DNA of 64,000 bases from Caldilineaceae bacterium. GTDB lineage: Bacteria > Chloroflexota > Anaerolineae > Caldilineales > Caldilineaceae. The position numbers and the translations under genes were made by a program. Positions 1-9,010 of this stretch are shown one piece after another (the stretch's first letter is position 1; each line of letters begins with the position of its first letter). The notes below the pieces were generated by a model. It was not told where the DNA came from. It searched no databases and saw only the letters and a program-made list of their open reading frames with translations. Location of the stretch: positions 57,276-121,275 of the forward strand of contig JAJDXQ010000032.1 of NCBI GenBank assembly GCA_022823185.1. Reading direction: 5' to 3'.

Positions 1-2
1 TT

Positions 3-875
3 CTCAAGGACGACGAGGTCGAGGCCGTCGCCGTCGTGCTCGGCCATCAACTCCACCACCGCCTCACCGTCGACGCCTGCAACGCTGGCAAGCATGTCCT
101 CGTCGAGAAGCCGATGGCGCTCAGCCTCGAACAGTGCGACGACATGATCGAAGCCGCCGCCAGCAACAACGTCAAACTCATGGTCGGCCAGACCCAGCAC
201 TACTACGGCACCAGCCTCACGGCCAAGGAGATTCTCGATTCCGGCCAGCTCGGCCCGCTGATGACCATCGTCTGCTACATGTCCAAGAACTGGAACTTCG
301 CCGGCCGCCCGCCCCAGTACCGCAGCCGTTTCCATGGCGGCGGCATGTGGCTGGCCAACGGCGTCCACGTCGTCGACCGCCTCACCTGGCTCATGGCTTC
401 CCAGGCCGTCTCAGTCTCTGCCAGCATGGGCACCCGCGCCCATTACCAGGCCAGCGACGACACCGCCACCGCGCTCGTCCGCTACAAAAACGGCCTTGCC
501 GGCGTCGCCGTCTCGGTCGGCTTTGCCGACGGCGCGCCCAACTTCGAAAGCCAGGTCATCTGCGCCAACGGCACCCTGCGCTTCAGCCAGCACGGAGAAA
601 AGTTCGTAAAGGTCGGCCAGGGCGACGAGTGGAAGGACATTCCTTTCGACGACCCGCCTGTCGAGATGCACCACGAATGGAAGTCGTTCGTCGAGGCGAT
701 CGAACAGGACATCGAGCCGCCCTCCTCCGGCGAATGGGCTCGCCACATCATGGAGATCCTCTTCGCCGCCGAAACCTCGGCAATAACCGGCCGTGAAGTC
801 GTCCTCGAGAGCGGACACACCTGGACCCACCAGCGCCACGGCGTGCCGGTCACCCGCCAGCACGGCTGGATTTGA
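3..875 (+). CDS. Gfo/Idh/MocA family NAD(P)-dependent oxidoreductase, 5' end outside window
   Basis: The frame is open from the window edge, so the N-terminal nucleotide-binding glycine motif is missing. What remains begins just before the conserved LVEKPMA segment, whose lysine is the usual catalytic or substrate lysine of this family, followed by the beta-sheet C-terminal substrate domain with a GGGMW segment. Members oxidise or reduce sugars, inositols or related polyols with NAD(P). The stop lies 11 bases before the ATG of a second family member, so the two are co-transcribed. The substrate cannot be read from the sequence. Confidence 0.9.
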   Translation, partial: LKDDEVEAVAVVLGHQLHHRLTVDACNAGKHVLVEKPMALSLEQCDDMIEAAASNNVKLMVGQTQHYYGTSLTAKEILDSGQLGPLMTIVCYMSKNWNFAGRPPQYRSRFHGGGMWLANGVHVVDRLTWLMASQAVSVSASMGTRAHYQASDDTATALVRYKNGLAGVAVSVGFADGAPNFESQVICANGTLRFSQHGEKFVKVGQGDEWKDIPFDDPPVEMHHEWKSFVEAIEQDIEPPSSGEWARHIMEILFAAETSAITGREVVLESGHTWTHQRHGVPVTRQHGWI

Positions 876-886
876 GGCAAACAACG

Positions 887-1921
887 ATGCGAACTGCTCT
901 ACTTTCCTACAGCCACCACGGACGCGGCATGGCCGCCGCGACGCGCGACCTCGGCCACGAGATCGTCGCCGTCATGGACGCCGAACAAGGCCCGCGCCAG
1001 CAGCTGGCCGACGAATTCCAATGCCCCGCCTACAGCTCCGCCGGCGAGTGCCTCGACGCCAGCCGCCCCGATGCCGTCCTGGTCGCAGGCAAGCACACCG
1101 AAATGCCGGACCACGTCCGCGCCTGCGCCGAGCGCGGCCTGCCCTTCCTGCTCGACAAACCCTTCGCCGACTGCGCCGACCGCCTCCGCCCCGCCGCCGA
1201 ACTCTGCACAGAGCGCGGCGTCTTCAGCGCCCTCACCCTTCCCAACCGCGGAACGGAGCTCGTAGACCTCGTTCAAGCCATGATCGACGATGGCAGCTTC
1301 GGCGACCTCGTCCTCTACAACAGCCGCCTCAACAACGGGCCGCCTTCGCGCTACGACCCAACGCCCTCCGCATGGCACAACGATGCCACTATCTCCGGCG
1401 GCGGCTGCTGGGCCACCGAGTCCGCCCACGGTATCGACACCTTCCTGCAGTTCGTCGGTGACCGGCCCGTAACCGCAGTCGGCGGTGTCATCTCCAACTC
1501 GATGTACGCACGCGAAGTGGAGGATGTGGCGGTGGGTATACTGCGCACGGACGACGGCGTCACCGGGATCGTCGAATCCGGTTACAGCTACCCGTCAGGC
1601 GCCCGCGCGGGAGACCACAGCTTTCGCTTCATCGGCACGAAAGCCACAGTTCTTCAGCGCTACGACCAGCAGGGAAACAAGATAACTGAGGTCCACACAA
1701 CCGAGGGTGTGACTTTTCACCCGGAACCACAGCATACGGGCGGCATGAAGGAGATCATGCGCAGGGCGCTGGTGGCAATCGAGGAAGGGCGCAGCAGCTT
1801 TTCGCCCAATGTCGAAGATGCGGTGCGCATCCTCGAACTGCAGGACGCGGTCTACGCTCTCGCCCGCGCCAATCCGATGACGAACGGCCCCCATCCACTC
1901 GGCGCGCCCGGCGCGGTGTAG
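887..1921 (+). CDS. Gfo/Idh/MocA family oxidoreductase
   Basis: A 344-residue protein of normal family length. The N-terminal Rossmann half is atypical (LLSYSHHGRGMAAA rather than a clean GxGxxG). A LLDKPFAD segment stands where EKP is usual, so the conserved lysine is kept. The C-terminal half carries the GGGCW segment typical of the substrate domain. I chose the ATG at 887; an upstream in-frame TTG at 872 would overlap the preceding gene. It pairs with the upstream paralogue as the second gene of an operon, which suggests consecutive steps or two subunits acting on one sugar. A strong hairpin follows the stop. Confidence 0.88.
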   Translation: MRTALLSYSHHGRGMAAATRDLGHEIVAVMDAEQGPRQQLADEFQCPAYSSAGECLDASRPDAVLVAGKHTEMPDHVRACAERGLPFLLDKPFADCADRLRPAAELCTERGVFSALTLPNRGTELVDLVQAMIDDGSFGDLVLYNSRLNNGPPSRYDPTPSAWHNDATISGGGCWATESAHGIDTFLQFVGDRPVTAVGGVISNSMYAREVEDVAVGILRTDDGVTGIVESGYSYPSGARAGDHSFRFIGTKATVLQRYDQQGNKITEVHTTEGVTFHPEPQHTGGMKEIMRRALVAIEEGRSSFSPNVEDAVRILELQDAVYALARANPMTNGPHPLGAPGAV

Positions 1922-1947
1922 TGCCGGCGTACCGCCGTTGAAAAGGA

Positions 1948-1974
1948 AACCGGCACGCGAGCGGCGTGCCGGTT
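1948..1974. terminator. Hairpin between convergent genes
   Basis: Perfect 11-bp stem (AACCGGCACGC with its complement) and 5-base loop GAGCG, between the stop of the plus-strand oxidoreductase and the stop of the minus-strand oxygenase. Read on the minus strand it is followed by a T-rich stretch (TTTCCTTTTC), so it probably ends the long minus-strand operon and may act in both directions. Confidence 0.7.
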
Positions 1975-2009
1975 GGTCGATCTGTTAACTGCTTATCCCA
2001 GGCTAAGAA

Positions 2010-2804
2010 CTAAACCCGCCCCGCAAACGAACGCCCTCGCACCTGCTTGAACGGCGGCATCTTCGGCGCGTCCGTCACCGATTCGTCCCGCCGCGACGAC
2101 GCGCGCATGTAGTGGACCGCATAGCCCCGCCGCCGCTGCCCCGACAGGTTGGCGTTGCTCTGGTGCAGCACCAGGCTGTGATGAAAGCTGACGCTGCCCG
2201 CCTTCAAAGGCGCCGGCACGATCGGCCACTGCTCGCTCCCCAGGTCTTCCAGAAACCAGCCCAGCTGCGGCCCTCTCATCATCCCCCAGCGGTGCGTGCC
2301 GGGACAGAAATTCAGGCAGCCATTCTCCACCGTTGCATGGTCGATGGCCGTCCATGCCGAGACAAGGTCCATCGGGAAAATGTCCCGCCACGACGCCGAA
2401 TCCTGGTGCCACGGCTGCGCCGTCCCCGTGACCGGCGCCTTCATAAAGAGCTGATCGCCGTACATCTTGATGTCGTCGCAGCCCAACAGATCGGCGATGA
2501 TGTCGACGATTCTGGGATGGGTGGCATGGCCCCACATGACCTCATCGTAGACGGCCAGATTGTACAGTTTGCGCACTGACAGAACCTGATCCGCAACTTC
2601 ACGCTCGCCTTCCCGGAACACCTGCTCCAGCTGAATGCTCGTCTCCGGGATGTGTTCGACCTTGCCTGCCGCGATCAGATCGGTGTGCGCCGCCAAAGCG
2701 GCCACCTCCTCGGTTGAGAGAACGTCCTCTACGGTCAGAAAACCGTTTAGCCTGAACTGCCTCACCTGCTCCTCAGTCAGCACGCGCAAGCGCGGGGTTG
2801 TCAT
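2010..2804 (-). CDS. Phytanoyl-CoA dioxygenase (PhyH) family protein
   Basis: A 264-residue Fe(II)/2-oxoglutarate-dependent oxygenase of the PhyH family, expected to hydroxylate a small organic substrate. The HxD iron-binding motif is in WHQDSASW, and the distal histidine and 2-oxoglutarate arginine are in the region around HHSLVLHQSNANLSGQRRR. The frame is open 35 codons further upstream, but the ATG at 2804 follows an AGGGGG ribosome site and matches the usual start of the family. It is the last gene of the minus-strand run, 83 bases after the aldo/keto reductase. Two other members lie in this window. The substrate is unknown. Confidence 0.9.
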   Translation of the reverse strand: MTTPRLRVLTEEQVRQFRLNGFLTVEDVLSTEEVAALAAHTDLIAAGKVEHIPETSIQLEQVFREGEREVADQVLSVRKLYNLAVYDEVMWGHATHPRIVDIIADLLGCDDIKMYGDQLFMKAPVTGTAQPWHQDSASWRDIFPMDLVSAWTAIDHATVENGCLNFCPGTHRWGMMRGPQLGWFLEDLGSEQWPIVPAPLKAGSVSFHHSLVLHQSNANLSGQRRRGYAVHYMRASSRRDESVTDAPKMPPFKQVRGRSFAGRV

Positions 2805-2887
2805 GCAGGAACCCCCTTTCCCGGTGGCGCCGCAATCGGCGCTGTTAGCACCCTTTTTCTGATGTCGACAGACCGACCGTATTGCGA

Positions 2888-3874
2888 TCAGTCCTCCACC
2901 TCTACCCAAGCCGCCGGCGCCGTATCCACACCGTGCTTCGCGAACACCGCATCGATCTCGTCCAGCGTCTCCTGGTCAAGTGACCAGTCGAGTCCGGCAA
3001 CGTTTTCCTCGACCTCCTCTGGGCGGCGGAACCCGATCAGCGCCACACTTACCACCGGATTCGACAGCGCCCAGCGCAGCGCAAGTTGAGCCATTGTCTT
3101 GCCGTGCCGGGCCGCGATCGGCTTGAGGTCATCGACAGTGGCCACGTTCCGCGCAAAGACCTCCTCCGTAAACAGCGGGATGTTGAACGCATTCCCATTG
3201 GAGCGCCAGTCCGTTTCGTCAAACGTCGTATCCGCCGTAAACGTCCCCGTCAGCAGACCATGCGCCAGTGAACCGTACGTCATCAGACCGATTTCATGCT
3301 TTGCAATCGTTGGGAAGACTTCGCGCTCCAGCCGCCGGTCGAACATGTGGTAGCCGTACTGGGTGATGTCCACCCGCCGCGTCTCCATACAGGTCTCAAT
3401 TTGCTCCGGGCGGAAGTTGGAAACGCCGACAAAGCGGGCTTTGCCAGCCTGCACGATCTCCTCCAACGCCGCCATCGGCTCCTCCAGCGGCACATCCCTG
3501 TCCGGCCAGTGGACCAGATAAACGTCCACATAGTCGGTCCCGAGCGCCTTGAGGCTGCGGTCGATGGCCCCAAGGGCGGTCTCGCGGCGGCTGTCGCGGC
3601 GCCACTTGCCTTCATTCTGGTAGATGCCCCACTTGGTGACGACGATCGCTTCCTGACGCCGCGCGCCAAGGGCCCTGCCCAGAATCTGCTCAGACTGGCC
3701 AAAGCCGTAGCCCTCGGCCGTGTCAAAGAGATTAATCCCAAGATCGAGTGATCGATGCACCGCCTTCACAACGTCGCTCTCGTCAAAGTGTCCGTACCCG
3801 CCGCCGATCTCCCAGCAGCCAAAGCCAATTGCGGATACGTCCAGTCCTGTACGTCCAAATGGGCGATATTCCAT
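2888..3874 (-). CDS. Aldo/keto reductase
   Basis: A 328-residue NADPH-dependent aldo/keto reductase with the complete catalytic tetrad: Asp and Tyr in FDTAEGYG, Lys in VVTKWG and His in YLVHWPD. The N-terminal YRPFGRTGLDVSAIGFGCW segment is typical of the bacterial YajO/Tas-like branch. The start at 3874 has an excellent GGGAGG ribosome site seven bases upstream. Its neighbours are a glycosyltransferase upstream and a PhyH oxygenase downstream. It likely reduces a sugar-derived or other carbonyl compound; the exact substrate cannot be stated. Confidence 0.92.
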   Translation of the reverse strand: MEYRPFGRTGLDVSAIGFGCWEIGGGYGHFDESDVVKAVHRSLDLGINLFDTAEGYGFGQSEQILGRALGARRQEAIVVTKWGIYQNEGKWRRDSRRETALGAIDRSLKALGTDYVDVYLVHWPDRDVPLEEPMAALEEIVQAGKARFVGVSNFRPEQIETCMETRRVDITQYGYHMFDRRLEREVFPTIAKHEIGLMTYGSLAHGLLTGTFTADTTFDETDWRSNGNAFNIPLFTEEVFARNVATVDDLKPIAARHGKTMAQLALRWALSNPVVSVALIGFRRPEEVEENVAGLDWSLDQETLDEIDAVFAKHGVDTAPAAWVEVED

Positions 3875-4004
3875 CGGTTGGCCTCCCTGCATTCGCTTTT
3901 TTTGAATAGCTTGAGGATACTAAACCTTCAGGGTGCAGACAGTGTACAACGCGTCCTGAGACGGGTCAACGGGCGGGAAAGGAGGGAACGCGGCGAATGC
4001 CCGC

Positions 4005-5174
4005 TCACGCGCTGTACATTTCCAGATGCCGCGCCGCGATCACATCCCAGGTGAACTGGCGGGCCGCTATGCGGGCATTGGCGCGCAATGTCTCCGCCAG
4101 GCGCGGGTCCGCAGCTATTCGCCGCACCGCCGCCGCGGTCGCAGCCGGATCTCTGGGCGGAACGAGCAGCAGGTCGGAGTCCGCAGTCACTTCCGGCGTC
4201 GGCGCCTGCGGATGCGTTGTCACGATCGCGCAGCCGTTGGCCAGCGCGGCCGTCAACGTGCTGCGGCGCATGCTCATGCCGTCCTCATACGGCATCACCA
4301 GCACGTCAATGGCGTTGAAGTCGGCAGCGACCTCAGCGTCCGACTGGTGGCCCGTCCACTGCACGCGGCCGTCCAGCCCCTGTTCCTCGATGGCAGCCTC
4401 GACCCTCTGTAGATAGGCGAAGTTTGTTTCATCGCTCGCCCCCACCCGCTCGCCGATCATCAGAAGATGAACATCCCGGCCTTCACCTGCCAGCGCCGCC
4501 AGCGTCTCGACCAGCGTCAGCCCGCCCTTGCTCGCGTTGAGAAAGCCGAAATAGCCCAGCACCAACTGCTCGCCGCCGTAGCCGCGCGCGGCCCGGCGCA
4601 GGGACCGCTCCTCCGCCGTGAACCGGCGGCTCTCGATGTCGCTGCCGATTGGAATCCGGTGAAGCTGGCCGCGCTGCACCTGCCCTTGCACCGATTCCCA
4701 GTCACTCTGATTGGTGACCACCACCGCATCCGCGGCGCGCAGCGGCAGCCGCGTCACCCAGTTGCGCAGCCGGGCTCCGGCCTTGGGAAAAAGATAGGGA
4801 ACACGTAGGTCGTGGTAGGTCCAGGCGGTCCGCAGCCCGTATCGCCGCAGGAAGTAGGGCAGAGCGTTAATGGCGGGATGCATCCCGTAGGCAGCCGTCT
4901 GGTACTGAACGTGAATCCATTCCGCGCCGATGGCGCGGGCGCAGGCAGGGATGTCGGACAGGATCTGCCAGCCCCAACTGCGGCGTCCCGGCAGCACCCG
5001 AACCGCACCCGACTCTGCCGTCACCTGCTCGTCGGTCAGGACGCTTACCTGCGCGCCCTGTATCTGCAACGCTGACGCCAGTTCAGCCGTAAACCTGCCG
5101 ACGCCGCCCACCATCGGCGGGTACTCGCCCGTGACGAACAACACCTTCGGTTGCTCTCCCGTCACTCTGCTCAA
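4005..5174 (-). CDS. Glycosyltransferase family 4 (GT-B) protein
   Basis: A 389-residue cytoplasmic GT-B enzyme. The N-terminal acceptor domain has the glycine-rich loop in GEYPPMVGGVGRFT near residues 16-29. The C-terminal donor domain shows LGYFGFLNASKG and the nucleotide-sugar region PYEDGMSMRRSTLTAALANG, which corresponds to the E(x)7E area of GT4 enzymes but with a poorly conserved first half. It would transfer a sugar from a nucleotide donor to a lipid, polysaccharide or small acceptor. It lies 26 bases downstream of a small membrane protein gene in the same direction. Confidence 0.9.
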   Translation of the reverse strand: MSRVTGEQPKVLFVTGEYPPMVGGVGRFTAELASALQIQGAQVSVLTDEQVTAESGAVRVLPGRRSWGWQILSDIPACARAIGAEWIHVQYQTAAYGMHPAINALPYFLRRYGLRTAWTYHDLRVPYLFPKAGARLRNWVTRLPLRAADAVVVTNQSDWESVQGQVQRGQLHRIPIGSDIESRRFTAEERSLRRAARGYGGEQLVLGYFGFLNASKGGLTLVETLAALAGEGRDVHLLMIGERVGASDETNFAYLQRVEAAIEEQGLDGRVQWTGHQSDAEVAADFNAIDVLVMPYEDGMSMRRSTLTAALANGCAIVTTHPQAPTPEVTADSDLLLVPPRDPAATAAAVRRIAADPRLAETLRANARIAARQFTWDVIAARHLEMYSA

Positions 5175-5200
5175 GCCCCCTTAGCCATGTGGCCGTCCGG

Positions 5201-5623
5201 TCAGTCGGGGATCCGCTCCTGCAGCGCGGCCAGCAGCTCCTCCTGGCGCGCCACCGCCGGCAAAAACTGCGTGCGGGGCACTTCCGTATCCACGATTCCG
5301 TCAGCCGAAACAGGCCAGTAGACGAGGCTCACTCCGGGCATGAAGCGGCCGGCCTCTTCACAGATGATCATCTGACGGAACTGAATCTGCTGGGTCGCCT
5401 GTAACGGCGCCCGCACGGTTACGCCGTCGGCGGTCAACTCAAGCTGCATCAGCGCCCAGCGTGCATAGATGAGGGTGAAAGCGATCGCACCCACAAGGAA
5501 GAAAAGGGTAGGCAGGCTGAATCCATTGAGAAGCTCCCACAGGAAGAGCAACACAACTGCCGCGCCGCCTGCGGCGAACAAGCGGTATGTTGTACGGGGA
5601 AGGTAGACCGGGGCGTCAGTCAT
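5201..5623 (-). CDS. Small membrane protein, possible bacterial PH-like domain
   Basis: A 140-residue protein with two hydrophobic segments (about residues 14-32 and 37-53). A soluble C-terminal half of alternating strands follows (LELTADGVTVRAPL, IQFRQMIICEEAGR). That arrangement resembles bacterial PH-domain (YdbS/DUF304-type) membrane proteins, but the match is by layout rather than a clear motif. It sits in the minus-strand run between another small membrane protein and the glycosyltransferase. Function unknown. Confidence 0.6.
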   Translation of the reverse strand: MTDAPVYLPRTTYRLFAAGGAAVVLLFLWELLNGFSLPTLFFLVGAIAFTLIYARWALMQLELTADGVTVRAPLQATQQIQFRQMIICEEAGRFMPGVSLVYWPVSADGIVDTEVPRTQFLPAVARQEELLAALQERIPD

Positions 5624-5661
5624 CAGACTGATGGCAGGTAGTACATGCGGACCGCCAGCCG

Positions 5662-5982
5662 CTATTCACCGCTGCTCGGTTGCCGCCGGCTGCTGACGAG
5701 CAGCATCGCCAACGCGACCACCGAAAGTACGCCGGCGCCGTAGACGATCATGCGTATAACCTGGCTCTGCCAAAGGGTCGGCGCAAACGCGGCGAATCCG
5801 CCCAGAATTCCGGCCAGAGGAACAGTCGCGATCAGGACGAAATGGAGCATCATGTACGCAGGAGAAGGGCGCGGCAGATCTTCGCGCGTGAGGAACTTCA
5901 TCATCATATAGATCGCGCCCAGCGGATAGAGAACACCCACCAGCAGAAGAGCGACCGAGCCAACTTTGTACAGGATATCCAT
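5662..5982 (-). CDS. Hypothetical membrane protein, three predicted helices
   Basis: A 106-residue protein with three hydrophobic stretches (about residues 7-28, 44-68 and 76-96) and a charged tail. I do not recognise a family. It begins 18 bases after the stop of the double-ABC ATPase, where a BMP-type transporter would normally have a large permease gene. It is too short to be such a permease, with three rather than eight or more helices. Confidence 0.6.
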   Translation of the reverse strand: MDILYKVGSVALLLVGVLYPLGAIYMMMKFLTREDLPRPSPAYMMLHFVLIATVPLAGILGGFAAFAPTLWQSQVIRMIVYGAGVLSVVALAMLLVSSRRQPSSGE

Positions 5983-6000
5983 GCCAGTTGCGTCAATCGG

Positions 6001-7548
6001 TCAAGCCGTCTGTTGGCCGGCCATCATCAGCCCAATCTGTTCGCGGGTGGCCGAACCGATGTCGACCACGCCCATCACTCGCCCGCCGTTGAGTACGGCA
6101 ACGCGGTCCGCCAGGCTGAACAACTCGTCCAAATCTTCGCTGATCAACAGCACCGCGACCCCGGCCGCCTGCTGCTCCAGCAGGCGCTGGCGCACCGCCT
6201 CCGTCGCGCCCACGTCCAGCCCCTGTGTCGGATGGGCCGCGATGATCAGCTTCGGGTCCGTCGTCAACTCGCGGGCCAGAATCAGCTTCTGCAGATTCCC
6301 GCCGGAGAGCGCGCCGGCATTGGTCGCGATGCCCGGCGTGTCCACGTTGAACTCCTCCACCAACGCCGCGCTCATCTTGTCCAGACCGTCGCGATCCAGT
6401 AACGGGCCCGGCCTGTCCCGGTAGTGTTTGAGCGCGATATTGTCCGCCACATTCATCGAGCCGACCGAGCCCACGTGGATGCGGCTTTCCGGGATGTGGG
6501 CGATGCCCGCGTCGATGATGGCGCGCGGGGGCCGGTTGGTAAGCTCCTGCCCCAGCAGGCGAAAACGCCCGGTGGTGGCCCGCCGCAGTCCGGTCAACAG
6601 CTCGGCCAGCTCCTTCTGCCCGTTGCCGGCAACACCGGCAATGCCCAAAATTTCGCCCCTGCGGATCTGCAGCGAAACATTCTGCAGGGCCGGCAACCGC
6701 TTGTCGTTCAGGCAGCTGACGCCCTCGACCTCCAGACAAATCTCGCCGAACTCCTGCTCTTCCTTGTCTATGCGGAACACAACCGTCCGCCCCACCATCA
6801 ATTCGGCCAGATGCGCGGCGCTGGTCTCGGCGGTCACGTCCTCGCTGGCCACCACCCGCCCCTGACGCAGGACAGTCACCCGGTCGGCAAAACGGGTCAC
6901 CTCATCCAGCTTGTGGCTGATGAAGATGATCGTCTTGCCCTCCTGCACCATGCGCGTCATCGTCTGGCCCAGCGCGTCGGCCTCCTGCGGCGTAAGGACT
7001 GCCGTTGGCTCATCCAGGATCAGGATGTCCGCGCCCCGGTACAGCGCCTTCAAAATCTCGATCCGCTGCTGCTCGCCGACGCTCAACTGCCAGACAAACG
7101 CCTCCGGGTCCACCTGCAGATCATACTGCTCGCTCACCTCGGCAATGCGCCCCTGCACCCGCTGCATATCCAGCCGCAACGGTTTGAATCGGCCCCTCTC
7201 GGCAGGTGCGCAGTAGGGATCGTCCAGCCCCAGGATGATGTTCTCAGCCACTGTCTGATTCATCACCAGTTTGAAGTGCTGATGGACCATCGCGATGCCC
7301 AGGTCGAAGGCAGTCTTGGGCGAATCGATATGCACTGGACGCCCATGCACCAGCACATGACCCTGTTCCGGCAGATACAGCCCGGCCAGGACATTCATCA
7401 GCGTCGACTTGCCCGCGCCGTTTTCCCCCAGCAGGGCATGAATCTCACCCTTATTGACCGTCAGATCGACGCTGTCGTTTGCCAGTACCCCGGGAAATCG
7501 TTTGGTGATTTCCCGCAAATCCACGGCGGGAGGTGTTGCGTTCGTCAT
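6001..7548 (-). CDS. ABC transporter, fused double ATP-binding protein (nucleoside/BMP type)
   Basis: A 515-residue protein with two ABC domains. The first is complete: Walker A GENGAGKST, signature LSVGEQQRIEIL, Walker B ILILDEPT. The second has the usual degenerate Walker A (GVAGNGQKE), signature LSGGNLQKLILARE and LIIAAHPTQGLD. This is the arrangement of ATPases serving BMP-type nucleoside uptake systems, and two BMP receptor genes lie directly upstream. A start at the TTG at 7599 is possible, but MTNATPPAVDLREITKRFPG matches where family members begin. No good ribosome site precedes 7548. No permease genes follow. Confidence 0.93.
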   Translation of the reverse strand: MTNATPPAVDLREITKRFPGVLANDSVDLTVNKGEIHALLGENGAGKSTLMNVLAGLYLPEQGHVLVHGRPVHIDSPKTAFDLGIAMVHQHFKLVMNQTVAENIILGLDDPYCAPAERGRFKPLRLDMQRVQGRIAEVSEQYDLQVDPEAFVWQLSVGEQQRIEILKALYRGADILILDEPTAVLTPQEADALGQTMTRMVQEGKTIIFISHKLDEVTRFADRVTVLRQGRVVASEDVTAETSAAHLAELMVGRTVVFRIDKEEQEFGEICLEVEGVSCLNDKRLPALQNVSLQIRRGEILGIAGVAGNGQKELAELLTGLRRATTGRFRLLGQELTNRPPRAIIDAGIAHIPESRIHVGSVGSMNVADNIALKHYRDRPGPLLDRDGLDKMSAALVEEFNVDTPGIATNAGALSGGNLQKLILARELTTDPKLIIAAHPTQGLDVGATEAVRQRLLEQQAAGVAVLLISEDLDELFSLADRVAVLNGGRVMGVVDIGSATREQIGLMMAGQQTA

Positions 7549-7668
7549 AGGAGGTGGAGTTTGACTATGCGCGCCGGCGTCGTTAAAGAAATGAAGCAAG
7601 AGAGGAGGGCCAGCGGCTCTAGCCCCACTCTCCTATACGCGAGTCTCAACCTGCTTTCTTCCCCTTCC

Positions 7669-8787
7669 TTACTGCGGGATCTCGCCGGTAACACCTGCCA
7701 CCAGCCAGTCATAGCCGAGCAGTGCCGGGTCGTCCATACACTCTCCCGCAGCGACCCGTTCTGCGCCGGTGTTATCGTTGATCGGGCCGCAGAAGAACTG
7801 AAAACTGCCTTCAAGAATGCCTTCCTTCGCCTCCTCGACCGCAATTCGTACCACCGCCGGCACAAATTCAGCCACCGGCGCGAGGTCCAACACGCCTTCT
7901 TCCATGCCCCACCAGACCGGCTCATTGGTCCATGTCCCGGCAGCCATGTCGCGCACCTTCTTCTCATAGATGACCTGCCAGTTCCAGACCGGCGCGGTCA
8001 GCAATGCCTGCGGCGCGATCTCCGGGTTGACCACGTTATAGCCGATCGCATAAACACCTTGCTCCTGCGCCAGTTTGTCCGGTTCGACACTGTCGCTCTC
8101 GCGGGCCACGACATCCGCGCCGGCATCAATGAGCGCCTGCGCGGCTTCACGTTCGGCAGGAGGATCAAACCAGGCAAAAATCCAGACCGGACGCACCTCC
8201 ACGAGCGGGTTGATCGACTGGGCCCCCAGGGCGAAGGCATTCAGATTGCGCACAACCTCCGGAATGGGGTAGGGCGCGATATAACCGATAACATTTGACT
8301 GTGTCATCGCCCCTGCGACCATGCCCGAGAGGTACCAGCCCTGGTAGCCGCGGCCGTCATAAATGCCGACATTCTCAGCCGTCTTGTATCCGGTGGCATG
8401 TTCAAACTTCACATCCGGAAACTCCGCCGCGACTTCAATGACGCTATCCATATAGCCGAAGCTGGTGGCAAAAATCAAGTCATAGCCTTGGGCCGCGTAG
8501 CTCTGCAGCACACGCGCCGCGTCCGGTCCTTCCGCCACAAGCTCGCTGTAGGCTGTTTCCACGCCGAGCTCTTCCAGCGCCAACCGGCCCTGGTCGTGCG
8601 CATAGCTCCAACCGAGATCTCCCACCGGGCCGACGTAGACAAAGGCGACCTTCATCGAATCGACCGTTCTTGCCGAATCTGCCTCCTCCGCGGCCGCCGG
8701 CGCACTCTCGATCGGCTGACAGGCGCTGATCAGCAGTGCCAGGACCAGCAGAACGCCAACCACCATCCTCAAATGTCGAATCCTCAT
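7669..8787 (-). CDS. BMP family ABC substrate-binding lipoprotein
   Basis: A 372-residue receptor of the basic membrane protein (PnrA/Med-like) family. The signal peptide ends in the lipobox LISAC, giving a lipid-anchored cysteine. The mature protein has DLGWSYAHDQGR, FATSFGYMD and the ligand-site run PIPEVVRNLNAFALG typical of the family. Two cysteines near the C terminus (FCG and GECMDD) are shared with the paralogue encoded just upstream. Family members bind nucleosides or related compounds. The start at 8787 has AAGGAG nine bases upstream. It precedes the ATPase gene by 120 bases. Confidence 0.93.
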   Translation of the reverse strand: MRIRHLRMVVGVLLVLALLISACQPIESAPAAAEEADSARTVDSMKVAFVYVGPVGDLGWSYAHDQGRLALEELGVETAYSELVAEGPDAARVLQSYAAQGYDLIFATSFGYMDSVIEVAAEFPDVKFEHATGYKTAENVGIYDGRGYQGWYLSGMVAGAMTQSNVIGYIAPYPIPEVVRNLNAFALGAQSINPLVEVRPVWIFAWFDPPAEREAAQALIDAGADVVARESDSVEPDKLAQEQGVYAIGYNVVNPEIAPQALLTAPVWNWQVIYEKKVRDMAAGTWTNEPVWWGMEEGVLDLAPVAEFVPAVVRIAVEEAKEGILEGSFQFFCGPINDNTGAERVAAGECMDDPALLGYDWLVAGVTGEIPQ

Positions 8788-8855
8788 GTAACGTCGCTCC
8801 TTTTCACTACAATTACAGACGGACTCGCTCATCGATTCTTCCAGTCATGCGGCAA

Positions 8856-8908
8856 ACAGATTGCTCCTCCCTCTTCCGCTGCCTGACTTCAAGAGAGGAG
8901 CAATCTGT
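8856..8908 (-). terminator. Long hairpin between the two BMP receptor genes
   Basis: A perfect 14-bp stem (ACAGATTGCTCCTC at 8856-8869 with its complement at 8895-8908), extended by four pairs after a two-base bulge. It lies in the 223-base gap between the upstream receptor stop (9011) and the downstream receptor start (8787). There is only a short T run after it on the minus strand. I read it as an attenuator or 3'-end stabiliser that lets the first receptor be made in excess of the downstream genes. Confidence 0.65.
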
Positions 8909-9010
8909 GGGAATCACGCCCGAACCGGTCCAGGCGCCTGCCCTTTGCAAGCGGACGCCCAAGCCGAATCCTGGTACGTCACTCGGCTCAATTTCAGACC
9001 AGGATACAGG